This document shows positions 51,068 to 61,957 of a stretch of 64,000 nt of DNA, piece by piece (within the stretch, counting starts at the first letter, position 1; each line of letters begins with the position of its first letter). The notes under the pieces are model-generated. The model was not told the DNA's origin. It searched no databases and saw only the letters and a list, made by a program, of their open reading frames with translations. The position numbers and the translations under genes are program-made. The stretch lies in assembly GCA_009602735.1 (NCBI GenBank), contig WELA01004268.1, positions 342,489 through 406,488 on the forward strand, written 5' to 3'. The stretch comes from Mesotaenium endlicherianum (taxonomy: Eukaryota; Streptophyta; Zygnematophyceae; Zygnematales; Mesotaeniaceae).

Positions 51068-54061
51068 TTAGGGAGGTGCCCCAGCCGCCCGAAGGTGGAA
51101 CCGTTTCAACGCCCCTTTGGCATTGGTCAGCTGATCTTTAAATTCCCAAGTGTCCCCAGAGGCATCGTAACCCTTCCATCGGATGAGGTACTTCATGACA
51201 TATTTAGACGATCGACGGACCGAGCGAGCGTCTAAAATCTCATCGACCTCATATTCCTCAGGGTCGCCGTCCCGGACAGCGGGAACTGGTCCCGGTTGGA
51301 CCGGTAACCGACCTGTGAACAGTGTATCACCTTTGATGTATGGTTCCAGGAAGGAGACATTAAAGACCGGGTGACCCTTGTAGTCCGCTGACATGTTCAG
51401 TTTGTAAGCATTCTGACCGACACGACGCACTACCGAATATGGACCGACCCAGACAGGGCCAAGCTTTTTCTTGACCACACCAGGGAGGTACAGGTGCTGA
51501 GAATGCAGTTTGACTAAATCGCCCTTAGAAAATGTAAGCTCCTGACGGTGTTGATTAGCGTATTTTTGTTGGTTTTCTTGGGCTTTGTGCAGGTTTTGTT
51601 GGACTTCTGACAGTGTGTCAGCAAACTCCTGAGTTAACTGGAGGGAGACCGGGTTGTCAATCCCTTCCACGTCAGTTAAAGACTCCCCCAATACATCTAA
51701 AGGAGACTTAGGGGCTCTACCCAAGCTGAGTTCAAAAGGAGTCTTGCCCTTTGACGCGTGCACCGCACTGTTGACCGCAAATTGAATTTGAGGCAACAGG
51801 TCATCCCAATTATCTTGTTTTTGGTTAATATATGCTCTCGGCACCTCCTGCAGAACTCAATTAGTTCTTTCAGTCTGCCCATCAGTTTGAGGGTGGTTTG
51901 CTGTGCTGAGCAGCTATTTGACTCCCATTCACCCTATTAAAGCTCTCCAGAACTTGGAGGTGAATTTTGAGTCTCTGTCTGAGATGATATTAGAAGGTAG
52001 CCCATGTTGGCATACTACATGGTTGTAAAACTGTCTCGCTGTTTCGAGTGCAGTTTCTTTGACAGTTGTGGGGATGAAAATGACCATTTTTTGTCAGTTT
52101 ATCCACGACTACCAATATCGAATCTTGCCCATTAGCAGTTCGTGGTAGTGTGACCACCCAGTCCATGGATATAGTTTCCCAGCGTCCAGCTGGGATGGGC
52201 AGTGGTTGCAAGAGACCTCGGGTGGTGTGTGCCGAGACTTATTCCTCTGACATCGGTCACAGGACTTGACATATTTCAAGACCTTCCGGGGTAACCTCTC
52301 CCAATGATAATATTTTGCCAGTTTGCCAACAGTTTTGGCCTGCCCCAAATGTCCACCCAGGAGATTGTCATGAGCTTGACTCAGTAAGAGAGACCTTATT
52401 TCCCAAGGAATGACCAGCTTCAGCCTGCCTGAAGTGGTTTCAGTCACCCAGACCCCGCCCTTAAGCTTATACCCGAGTGCAGTAGCACGACACACACCAG
52501 TAGCGACGCTGGGCTCAAATGTTGGGTCAGAAAGGTAGGCTTTCCTAAGTTGTTCAAGGAAGGACTTTGTCACCTTTAGTGAAGTGAGTGCACACAGGAC
52601 TTTATCTACAGCATGCTGACTAAAGTTCCTTTCTTGCAAGTCAGGTCTTCTAGAGAGTGCATCAGCAGGATTCAACTTCCCTGGTTTGTAGTCGATCTGG
52701 ACTTGGAACTGCTCCAGCATCTGGCTCCAGCGGTTCTCCCTCCTCGACAGCTTGGACTTCTTCTGAAAGTGGGTCAGAGCTAGATGATCTGTAATCACCT
52801 TAAAAGCTTTACCATGTAAGTATGCTCTCCACTGTTTGAGTACATGAACGATAGCTAGCAGCTTTTTTTCATGCACTGAGTAATTTATCTCCGTCGGATT
52901 AAATTTCATAGACTCATACAACACAGGATGCCACTCCTGCCGTACCTTACCATCCTTTGTGGTTTTGTCAGCAGGCTGCAACAAAATAGCACCCATGGCA
53001 AAATCAGAGGCATCAGTAACCACCTGCACCGGTTTGCTGGGGTCATACACGGCTAGCACTGGGGCAGAACAAAGGGCATCTTTAAGGGTCTGGAAGGCAG
53101 CCTGCTGCTCTTCCCCCCACACATACCCGATGTCTTTCTTAGTAAGGTCAGTCAGTTTACTGGCCTTTGTGGAATAATTCTCAATAAATCTCCTATAGTA
53201 GTTAGCCAACCCGAGGAAGGATCTAACTTCAGAGACAGACTGTGGTACTGGCCAGTCCCTTATGGTCTGGACTTTCTTAGGATCCACACTGATGCCCTCT
53301 TTACTGACAACGTGGCCTAAGAATTCAATACTTTCCTTAAAGAAATCACACTTGCTCATTTTAGCATATAAGTGATTTTTCCGCAGAGTGTCCAGGACTG
53401 TCTTTAAGTGTTCAGTGTGCTGAGCTTCATCTTTAGAGAAAATTAAAATATCATCCAGGAAAACTTGCACAAACTTATCCAAATAAGGTCTGAAAATGTC
53501 ATTCATAGCACCCATGAAGGTAGCAGGAGCATTAGTCAGTCCAAATGGCATCACGTTGAACTCATAGTGTCCATAACGTGTGCGGAAGGCAGTCTTGTGT
53601 TCATCCCCCTCAGCAATTCTGATTTGATGATAACCACTCTTGAGATCTATCTTACAGAAAACCTTGGCACCAGACAGGGTATCAAGCAAGTCCTCGATTC
53701 TGGGTAAAGCATACTTGTTCTTTCCTGTAATTCTGTTCAGGGCTCTGTAATCCACACACATTCGCATACTGCCATCCATTTTCTTAACAAATAAGATGGG
53801 TGCGCCGTACGGTGATTTACTGGGAGAAATATAACCATTTTCCTCCAGCTCTGCAATCTGTGTTTTTAACTCCTCACTCTCCAAATAAGACAAGCCATAC
53901 GTGCGTTGCCAGGGTGGCTGACTACCAGGTAATAAATCAATCCTATGATCTACTTCCCTCTTAGGGGGTAGTCCTGGAGGCATATTAAATACATCCGTGT
54001 ACTGAGCAACAATTTTTGCAGCAGTAGGGTGCTCCGGAGGCTTTACCTTTTTCTCAACCAC
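51068..54061 (-). other. Reverse transcriptase, RNase H, integrase and chromodomain region of copy B
   Basis: This is the main part of the chromovirus polyprotein. Reverse transcriptase: [46 protein letters not shown] and the VFLDDILIF box. RNase [17 protein letters not shown]. Integrase: zinc segment with [12 protein letters not shown], then the catalytic core. The chromodomain near 51120-51262 reads EYEVDEILDARS, then YLIRWKGYDASGDTWEF, with the usual aromatic positions; in chromoviruses this module steers integration to marked chromatin. The region is largely open, with a few breaks. Confidence 0.93.
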
Positions 54062-54070
54062 TTCTTCAGG

Positions 54071-54955
54071 TTAAGGAGGTACCTCTCTTAGCAGCAGACA
54101 GAACATTCTGTCTTCCTTCTGGTTCCAGCTTTTGACGAACTCCATTGCATTCAGCAACTTGCATCCTTCTAGAAGCCTCTTCTTTTCCTTCATTTGCCAT
54201 CCACACAGGACAAGAGGAAGAGCACTGGTGGGTGCCAAGTCAGTCTGCCCATCACTGGCTCCTCTCACTTTAACTGTACCTCTGCTCCAACACACTTCAG
54301 CTTGATGTCTATTAAGCCAGGACCTGCCTAGCACGAGATCATAAAAGCCAGTGTTGAGTACCTCAAATGTAAGCGTTTCAGTTAGAACTGCAATGCCAGA
54401 ACCTAACTGGACCTCAATAGGCTTGGTTATAACTCCTCCCGGGATACTTGAGGCATCTCCAAGGAATATTCTTCTATTCCCTTGGGTGACAGTAGGCAGC
54501 CTTAGCCGCCCAACTAAGTCCTTGTGGATAAAAGTATGTGACGCCCCTCCGTCAGCAAATGCCCTCACCTTCCTACCTGCAATCATGCAATGCAGTAGGA
54601 TAGTGGGGACTGTCTTTTCCTGACTTTCGCATTGTTCTCCTGACGTAGCAAAGAAATGTTGGACATCAGGTGGAACAAGAGCATCCAGAGTGTGCACTCT
54701 CTGGACGTCTATATTGCTGATGGTCTCCTTTATCTGTTTGTCAGGCATGCATAGTGAATCCAGTTCAGCAGGACCCATAATACCTGCTACGAGGGCAGCT
54801 AGTGACGACTCACTATCTCTAGCATCCTCACAGTCAGTAGACTGGATTACTGACTGTTGCTGTCTTTTAAAGGCTGGTCTTTTCTCTCGACCTTGGGCAG
54901 GTGCTTGACTGGACACTGTTCTCTGTAGTGGCCTTTCTGCTGACAATGGTAGCAA
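54071..54955 (-). other. Protease-like region of copy B
   Basis: It contains a retropepsin-like segment (RAFADGGASHTFIHKDLVGR) followed by a second strand motif ending DLVLGRSWLNRH, typical of gypsy proteases upstream of reverse transcriptase. Upstream, toward 54960, Cys/His-containing sequence suggests the end of gag with a zinc knuckle. It is part of copy B and is treated as a fossil. Confidence 0.75.
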
Positions 54956-55113
54956 GTAGATTTTGCTGAGGCTGGTCTCGGCTTAGTCCTACCACCACCC
55001 CTTCCATAGCCACCTCGAGAGGAACCACCTCTACCTCTAGACTGAATAGCACTGTACTCATACTCATATTCATCACCCTGATTATCCTCAGCCTGGCCTC
55101 CTTCAACTGCATT

Positions 55114-56031
55114 TTAGGCACCGTGGGGCTTTTTGACAATCTTAGACACCAAAGCGTTACTCTGGCGCTTGTGATTGAACTGCTGCTGATCCCAGGCATC
55201 AGCATCCTGGATCAAGTCAGCCAGTTTCTCATACATTTTCTCAGCAAAATGACCAGAGACCTCGGATTTCAAACAATACCTGAAGTATGCTATCCTATAC
55301 CGTTCTGGCAAATCTGGCTGCTTCATCATGTTCTCTTGGAACTTTTGAGCAAACTCAGCAACTGAAGTGGTCTGCTTCAGTGTCAGGGAGATCATCGCAT
55401 AGATAGCTTTCTCCTGCTGGTTGATGACATCAAACTTCTCATGCAACTTCTCGACAAACTCTACCCACGTAGGGTCACCGAGTTGCCGAGCCTTACGCTC
55501 TTCCTTCCAGTAAAGCCACCAGTCTGCGGCACTGCCTTTCAGTAGCGCACCGGTGTGCCTGACCTTCTCGTAATCTTGCAGCTCTGGGTAGTTCTCCAGC
55601 CACTGCTCAACATCCGCGAGAAACTTGATCAGGTAATATTTTCTGTTTCCCTCAGGATCATATTCCTGGGGAGGTTTCGGCTTGGGCTTACTAGGCCCTC
55701 GGCCACCACCACGAGTGGTTTGAGACCCCAATTGGCCTCTGTCCCGCGATAGGGACATTATGATTCTTTTGTCCTCCTGCTGGGAGTGATACATGGTCGC
55801 CATTTGCGACTGCATCTGAACGAACAATGCTCCCAGGTCTACACTCTGGGGTGGTAGATTAGCAAATGCAGCAGCAGCATTGGCATCTACTCGCTGAGTA
55901 GTGTCCTCAACAATCCCTCTCGCTCCTGCAGCAGCAATTCCTGCCGCATTCAGCCGGTCACGTATTTGACCTAGAGGTACATTGAGTTGTACAGCAGGAG
56001 GTGGGTTCAGAACATTGGCCCTTGATGCCAT
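55114..56031 (-). other. Gag region of copy B
   Basis: An open frame of 305 codons starts MASRANVLNPPPAVQLNV. It has the Ty3/gypsy gag pattern: a Gly/Pro/Lys linker, then KFLADVEQWLENYPELQDYE, GSAADWWLYWKEE and a C-terminal helical capsid-like part. It lies about 330 bp inside the 5' LTR. Confidence 0.85.
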
Positions 56032-56344
56032 AAGTTCTTCTACAGTGCGCTCGTCAGCTGGCTGTCCTTCCCTCCTTTCTGTATTTTCAGCGGCCTTTGC
56101 TACTTGTTCAGCTTCTAATCTGGCTCTCTCCTCCTCAGCTTGCTGTGCTGCTACTGCGGCAATAGCAGCTGCCTCATCTGCAGCCTCTCTAGCTGCAGTC
56201 TGTTACTGCTTCAGAATAGGTACGGGTTCCCGCTACATGGCTTTCCACGTGGTTTTCGACATTCTCGTTATCCTGGTTCTCCATGTCTCGGGAGTTGCTA
56301 GTTTGAGACCTTGTCCTTACCATACAAAGAAGACTGTGATAACT

Positions 56345-56356
56345 GCTCCGATACCA
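56345..56356 (-). promoter_or_regulatory. Primer binding site of copy B (initiator tRNA-Met)
   Basis: On the minus strand TGGTATCGGAGC follows the end of the 5' LTR after one base. Plant gypsy and copia elements commonly use TGGTATCAGAGC, complementary to the 3' end of initiator tRNA-Met; this differs at one position. Confidence 0.9.
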
Positions 56357-56357
56357 C

Positions 56358-57078
56358 TGAAATGAATCGACTTACCAAATAGGCGATTAACAATTAATAA
56401 AGATCTTTATATCAGCTAGTAATCTTTATGGTATTTTTTGTTAATTGGTTAAACGGCAAAGGACAACACACTAGCAGTGAATAATACTCGTAAGTCAAAT
56501 GTGAGTAAACTAGCATCAATAATGCAAATCAGTAAACTCATACATTAGCAAGGTTAGAAGACAGTGCGTATCAATGGCTTCTTGCCTTGGATTCAAATCG
56601 CTCTCAGTATGCTGTACAAGAGAGTTGGCCTCGTTTCCGAATGCCGAACTCGAGAGCAATGCCTAGCATATGTACATTGAATGAGTTTACTGTTCAACGG
56701 TCAGTGCGATGGCACCGCCTACCCGGGAGTTAACCACGTTGGTAGGACCTCGGTTAACCAAATCCACCGCCATCTCCCATCATCCCGAATTGCCATCCAT
56801 CATAGGGATGTCATCTGGCCATTCATCTAGCATACCACACTTAGATGCATATCGAGGTAGTTCGCTGCTACCGAGTACGGAAGTCAGCTGGTTCTCAAAG
56901 AATGTGTCAGCAAGCTGACTTAAGGTGACCTCAGCCTGCTACTTCCGGCCAAGTCATTAAACTGATATTAAGTATAAAGTCCAGCAGACTGATTGTTAAC
57001 TAGAGTTCAGCAGGCTGAACTTATTTAACTATATTATTTAAATGAATATTATATAAACCAGTATACTGATTCATTACA
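56358..57078 (-). repeat. 5' LTR of copy B
   Basis: 721 bp, flanked on its outer side by ACCAC at 57079-57083. It should carry the promoter and U3-R-U5 parts. CAGCAGACTG and CAGCAGGCTGAACT repeats lie in its U3 portion. Confidence 0.95.
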
Positions 57079-57083
57079 ACCAC
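57079..57083. repeat. Right target-site duplication of copy B (ACCAC)
   Basis: A perfect 5 bp match to 48265-48269, the usual duplication length for Ty3/gypsy integrases. Confidence 0.95.
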
Positions 57084-57495
57084 CATCGACACCAGTTCAG
57101 GTGCAGTGATCTTACGCGTGAAACATGCGTTTGACAATGGTGTGTTAGAACTGGAAGGTTCTGACGGTAAAACCATGAGAGACCACGTGCAGAATTGTTC
57201 GCTATGCCATTTGCCGAATATTGATACTACGGTTAGGGTTGTGCCCGAGGAATTGGTGCCAGCCACGCCTTGTGCCAGCTGCAAAGTGCTGGATGATCAG
57301 GAAGCAATGGTAACTTGCGATAAGTGTGGTGCCCGTTCGCACACTTTCTGCATTGGCGAGGAAGAGATTATGGCAGGACAATGGGATTGTCCTGACTGCC
57401 TTCCTAAACCCCTAGCCGCAGGGCTGGAAAATAATAGCTTTCAACAGAAAGGCAGGGACGCCTCAGCTGAAAGGGAGGGGTGTAAGAGGAATTAA
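57084..57495 (+). mobile_element. Right part of the methyltransferase gypsy element: integrase tail and PHD finger
   Basis: Coding sequence of the interrupted element resumes after copy B. It first reads an integrase C-terminal-like segment (VLELEGSDGKTMRDHVQNC). A complete C4HC3 PHD finger follows at 57271-57399: CASC, CDKC, SHTFC and WDCPDC hold seven Cys and one His in the right spacing. PHD fingers read histone H3 tails. The frame stops at 57495. No 3' LTR of this element is recognised after it. Confidence 0.88.
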
Positions 57496-59943
57496 GGCAA
57501 GGCAGGTAATTTTAAAAGTTTTTGCTATAGTCTTAGGATAAGCAGACGGTGAGAGCTGGGTGAAGGAGAACGTTGCCCTGAGTACTGGTCAAGGTTGCAT
57601 GGTGCAAGTTCAGGAGCCCATGGATGAGTTAACCCTGGTAAGGCTTGTCACCAACACACGTGCAAAGATCGATCGACCATGTTTGCCCGCACGTGAGGAG
57701 GGCCACCGACACATCGACCAGGTCGAAGGCACCGGTGCTGAAAGGCCACGCACGTGCCGAGGGACGGATACCGTTAGGCACAACATTGGACATGCATAAT
57801 ATTACAAAAAAAAAATAGACACGTTCAGATGATGGCACATACTACTACATCACTTTGTACATTTTCCCTTGGGCAGACTTACTAGTCAAAAGAACCTCAT
57901 CTACTTGCTTTGGAAATAATCGGACACCCAAATTCATGCACTCTCCAAGAAAAAGATGAGATTAGTGATGAATTGGGTTTCTCTAGTGTGAAAAGCACAT
58001 TAAGTAAGTAGCTCAGTTATACGGGAAAAAACGAGACAATGCTAAATAGCACATGACATGAAGTAGAAGTTCACGAACTTTGAAGTATTTAGCAAATGAA
58101 AAGCAGCCAAGCTCTTTAGAGGCATGCATACAAGGTAGAGGGCATGCAAAATCAAAACGCCAATTATAGAAAAGACAAGAAAATAGCAACTAAAAGAAGA
58201 GAAGAAAAAGATACCTCCAAACATCTCTCTAAGGGTCCATTGAGCACTCTACCTTCTGCCGACCTATTTATTTTTGATCAAAACTCAAATTTAAAATATT
58301 TTGGCAACAAAAGCAATCAATGTCAAATGATGTTGTGAATATCTGTACACTAGAGGACTCTAAAAAATGAAAATGTGTAAGCATAAGCAGTCAATATACA
58401 ATGTAACACAAGGAAGCTTAGGGCATTACAAATGTATTTAAAGTATTCCACGGCGAGTTGCGACAAGCATGCTTTTTTGCGATTGGAACACTTAAGTTTG
58501 ATAATACTCATACTTATATTCTAGGCAAAAAATTATGATATTGCAAGTTAATAAAAGCAATTGTGTACTTTGACTACCCGTGTCATCCATCGCTAGCGTT
58601 TAGTAATGTATTACTACCAAGCTATGAACTAAGGGGTCCTATTGCTACTGCGATACAAATTGTTATTCACGTGAATCTCCTCGACAATAATTCGTGGATG
58701 CATGCATTTTTCATTGTATCTCCTTAAGATTATTGCTGCTCGTCTTTATTCTATGCAACGCAGTCGTTATCCTTGAAACTTTTTGCTACCTCTCATCTTG
58801 CTCTTCTGACAACATGTGGCTTTGTTTCGAAACAACGGCGCTAAGGCAGAAGGTTAGTAAGGACTGGTATGTATATATGCATCTCCTTTTGCTTCTTGCT
58901 ATGCTGTGGGGTAAAAAAGAAGGCCGATTATGCACTTCCAACACCTACACCACAACAAATTGGTTTTCCTGCACAAGTGATGGCTTTTGTACCTATTGTC
59001 CGGTTGCCAGATGTGTATGTGCGCCCCAGCTCAAGGGGGCAAGAAAAGTATATGCAATATTTGTTCATGACTTGTCTTTTTGTTGTTTTTTTCAATATGG
59101 ATCAGGCACATATGGGCCGTGGCATATGCAAGACACTCACTACACTTCACACTCAAAAGTTAAAAAACATGTGTCAAACATACTGAAGTACATAGGCTGC
59201 TATTGCCAGTCAAGTTTTGGATGGTCGATGGTGACGATATACGAGTTACATAAAGTGAAAAGTTGCTACGACTGGGAAAAAGTAAGTGAAGCCTCAATTT
59301 ACGGTGGGAGAGGGGTTACCCTGCCCTACTATGCGTACCATATATAACCTTAGTAATTGAAATCACTTGAAACTAGTGAAGGTAACAATCAAAGACGTGC
59401 ATCTCATTAAGTGGTCAAGATCGAATGCACTTCACTTTTTTCATTTGCTCGCATTATGTAATTTCTAGGACCACATTCAATTACAAAAGCACACTTTTCA
59501 ATGTGAGCGAAAAAAATAAAAAATCAACAGTACGAGCTTTCATACTGAAATTAAGCTGGTGCATGGTTACCAAAAAAGGTTGAACAATATGTCACACGCC
59601 ACATTCAAATAAGGAGGAACAATTTTTGTCTTTGACCTATCGAATATGACTATGCATTTCCAACAAAAAGAAGTCCACACTGGAGCTAATAATACAAAGC
59701 TAAATAATCAAATGATTACATGTCTCGACTTCTTACCAGAATGTTAAAGGGTGACGCAAGCTGCCTCTACTTGCAAGCACAAGTGGCAAAGTGCATCCTT
59801 TGCCATACCACCAAACTAAATGTAGAACTTCTCCTTTCCTTGTTCATCACACCCTGAGCCCTCTAACCTACAAAAGTTGATGGATATGTAGGCTGAATCC
59901 AGACTTGACAACTTTATACCTCGAATGTATGCTTACATTGCAC
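57496..59943. other. AT-rich region after the retroelement nest
   Basis: About 2.4 kb. The first few hundred bases may be the untranslated 3' end of the methyltransferase element; a run of ten A at 57806-57815 is notable. A 217-codon frame (+, 58694-59347) has hydrophobic and Cys-rich stretches but no recognisable domain, and overlaps another open frame. The rest is AT-rich with no gene I can support. The right end should hold the 3' UTR of the UPF0426 gene. Confidence 0.45.
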
Positions 59944-61229
59944 CTACTCGATGGCAATATCAACTGGTCCTTCATTATCTTCCTTCTTATCATCTTCAAG
60001 CACCACCCCAGCTGCCTCTGCTGTCTTCGCGACCCAGTCCTTCAATGGCTCCTCATTAAGATCTAGCCGTAGAATGCCAGCAAATAAGCCCCCAAAGAAA
60101 GCAATTGGTTCCTGCACTCATCGCATTGAAGACGAGATGCACCATACAGTCGTGGTAAGTTCCCCCCCAAATTCTAAATTTCGGGCATAGCACCCCCGAG
60201 GTCAACAATTCAAGAATCATGCAACTGCCAAGCTGCATTCCATCTTTGCAGATTGACAACCTGATATATATATGATACAACACACCTACCTGCTATTCCC
60301 CTCCTACTGTAGGAGAGTGTGCGAGGCGGCAAACGGACCAACGGACGTTAGTGATTAGGGTGGATGCTGCCTGTGCTGCTAAACATCACCAGCAGTGCAA
60401 CACACAAACTTTCTGCAGATAGGCCAAGCAGCTACATATGCTCGCATCGTAACTTCAGACCGTGGTCGAAGACATATTTTTACCTTGATTGCTTCCTTGA
60501 GAACGGGATCATCTTGGGGATTGAAGAAGGCAGACACAAGTCCTAATCTGCCACCCTTACTAGCTGCTTGACGGACAGAGGGTCCCTGATGCTTGCAAAG
60601 AGAAACTTGTCGAAGTCCCTGAAATTGAGGCACAGCCTGCAACCAATGGAACGGTTAAAAGAAAGAAAAGAAGGACAACAAACCATTACAGTTGATATAT
60701 GCATGACTACAACTGTAGCTCTAGACACCGTCCCTTTCCACGTAAAAAGAACCCATCCGCCTGACAGCAAATACTACAATCATGCCTATAAACCAGGACA
60801 ACAGTTGGCACATGGCATCCTTCTGGTTGCAAGAACGAGCTTTCTAGGTAACCTCGTCATTTATAAGTGGTTGTCATTGTCCACTTGTCACTTATCCGAA
60901 ACAAACCATATACACTCCAGGACGGCGTGATTGATCCCTACAAATAAAGTGAGCAAAACTTCTTTCATCAATAAAGTGAGAGTCAATCAGGTCCCGGTGA
61001 CACTAAAAACTTCGTATGCAGAAGCCAATGATATTACAGGGAGACTTAAGTATCTCAAAACCTCAAGAATAACTACAAAGTACAGAGCTATCAATAACAC
61101 AAGGTGACTGTGAGCTCTCACCACTCGTGCAACAGTACCACCTTCTGAGGATTTAGCCCCCAACAAAGCAGAAGCTTGGGCTCCTGAGCAACTGATCTGT
61201 ACCACCTGGAGATGGATACAAGTCGCCAT
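59944..61229 (-). CDS. UPF0426 family protein, plastid-targeted
   Basis: This is a small plastid protein family of unknown function conserved in plants (Arabidopsis At1g28150 type, from memory). Exons 61229-61122, 60636-60484 and 60111-59944 join in phase 0 to 142 aa. Residues 1 to about 65 look like a transit peptide: Ser/Ala/Gln/Gly-rich, few acidic residues, starting MATCIHLQVVQISCSGAQAS. The mature part carries the family core FFNPQDDPVLKEAIK, then EPIAFFGGLFAGILRLDLNE, then PLKDWVAKTAEAAGV and an acidic tail ending DIAIE before TAG. The ATG is the first in its frame, but the first exon rests mainly on phase and composition. The gene is divergent from the HAUS8-like gene, about 730 bp apart. 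Confidence 0.88.
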
Positions 61230-61957
61230 AATATGTAAGCTACTGATTTGGAAAAATACGCCTTAGAGCTACCGCTGAGGTACAGTACAGTGCCTTCGGC
61301 CACTACAAGCTGAACGCACGTAGACCGGTACAAAAAGTGATTAACAACGGTAGGAACACGAGCAAATGGGAAAAGATGGTACACGGAGCTAAGAATTATA
61401 TGACGTGCTTAAGGCCTTCTTTGTATACCTTGATAGAATTGCTCCTGTATGCAAGGTGAGTGCTAGGAGAAAGCACGCACATGCCACGCTGCAACGTATC
61501 GAAGCGTCAATGGGTTAACGAAATGTATGCCTTTCGGCACTCGTGGCCACTGGTGGCAAATGCAGCACCGGACAAATTGGTGACCAGAAGTTGCTTACAG
61601 AGCATATCTGCTGCAAGTGTTCAAATTTTGAACATGTTTCATGTAATTAGTTTCAATACGTGCAGGAGGCCTTGTCTTGATTGAACTCTTACCGTGTCCG
61701 AGGAAAGTCACTCGACTATCCACTACAAATTAGTGTCGTAACAGTTTCGCTTCTCAACTTCGTGAGGCGTGGATGGCTTTGTGATGTCTGGCTGAAGTTG
61801 AACCTTGCATAACCGCAGCATGCATTGGAGCTAGTCAGATATGCATCGCGAAGCTCTCTGTTTGACGTAATGCAGAGCTGTTATGGCATGAGTGTGTATG
61901 AAGTTGTGCTTTTACTATTCCCATTACCGACTGCTTTGTGTAAGGAGTGAATACAGC
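61230..61957. promoter_or_regulatory. Divergent intergenic region UPF0426 / HAUS8-like
   Basis: About 0.73 kb between two divergently transcribed genes, expected to hold both promoters and leaders. No specific element is recognised. Confidence 0.4.

Larger units (their letters stand above)
48270..57078 (-). mobile_element. Ty3/gypsy chromovirus copy B, nearly whole, inserted in the methyltransferase element
   Basis: This 8809 bp element reads on the minus strand. LTRs of 721 bp each lie at 56358-57078 (5') and 48270-48990 (3'), flanked by ACCAC. The primer site is TGGTATCGGAGC, complementary to initiator tRNA-Met; the polypurine tract AAGTTGGAGGGAT abuts the 3' LTR. Order: gag, protease-like region, reverse transcriptase, RNase H, integrase, chromodomain, then an extra frame. 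Counting by eye gave about 26 LTR differences in 721 (3.6%); at a land-plant silent rate that is a few million years, but this lineage's rate is unknown. It looks nearly whole, with only about three breaks, all in pol. Confidence 0.95.

Noticed and set aside
56345-56356. A tRNA-Met gene or fragment near the 5' LTR
   Set aside because: Only the 12 bp complement to the tRNA 3' end is present, directly inside the LTR, so it is a primer binding site. I found no tRNA, rRNA or other RNA gene in the window.
58694-59347. A 217-codon + strand frame in the AT-rich region
   Set aside because: No recognisable domain, odd Cys-rich composition and an overlapping open frame. It could be a real novel gene, but nothing in the sequence supports that.
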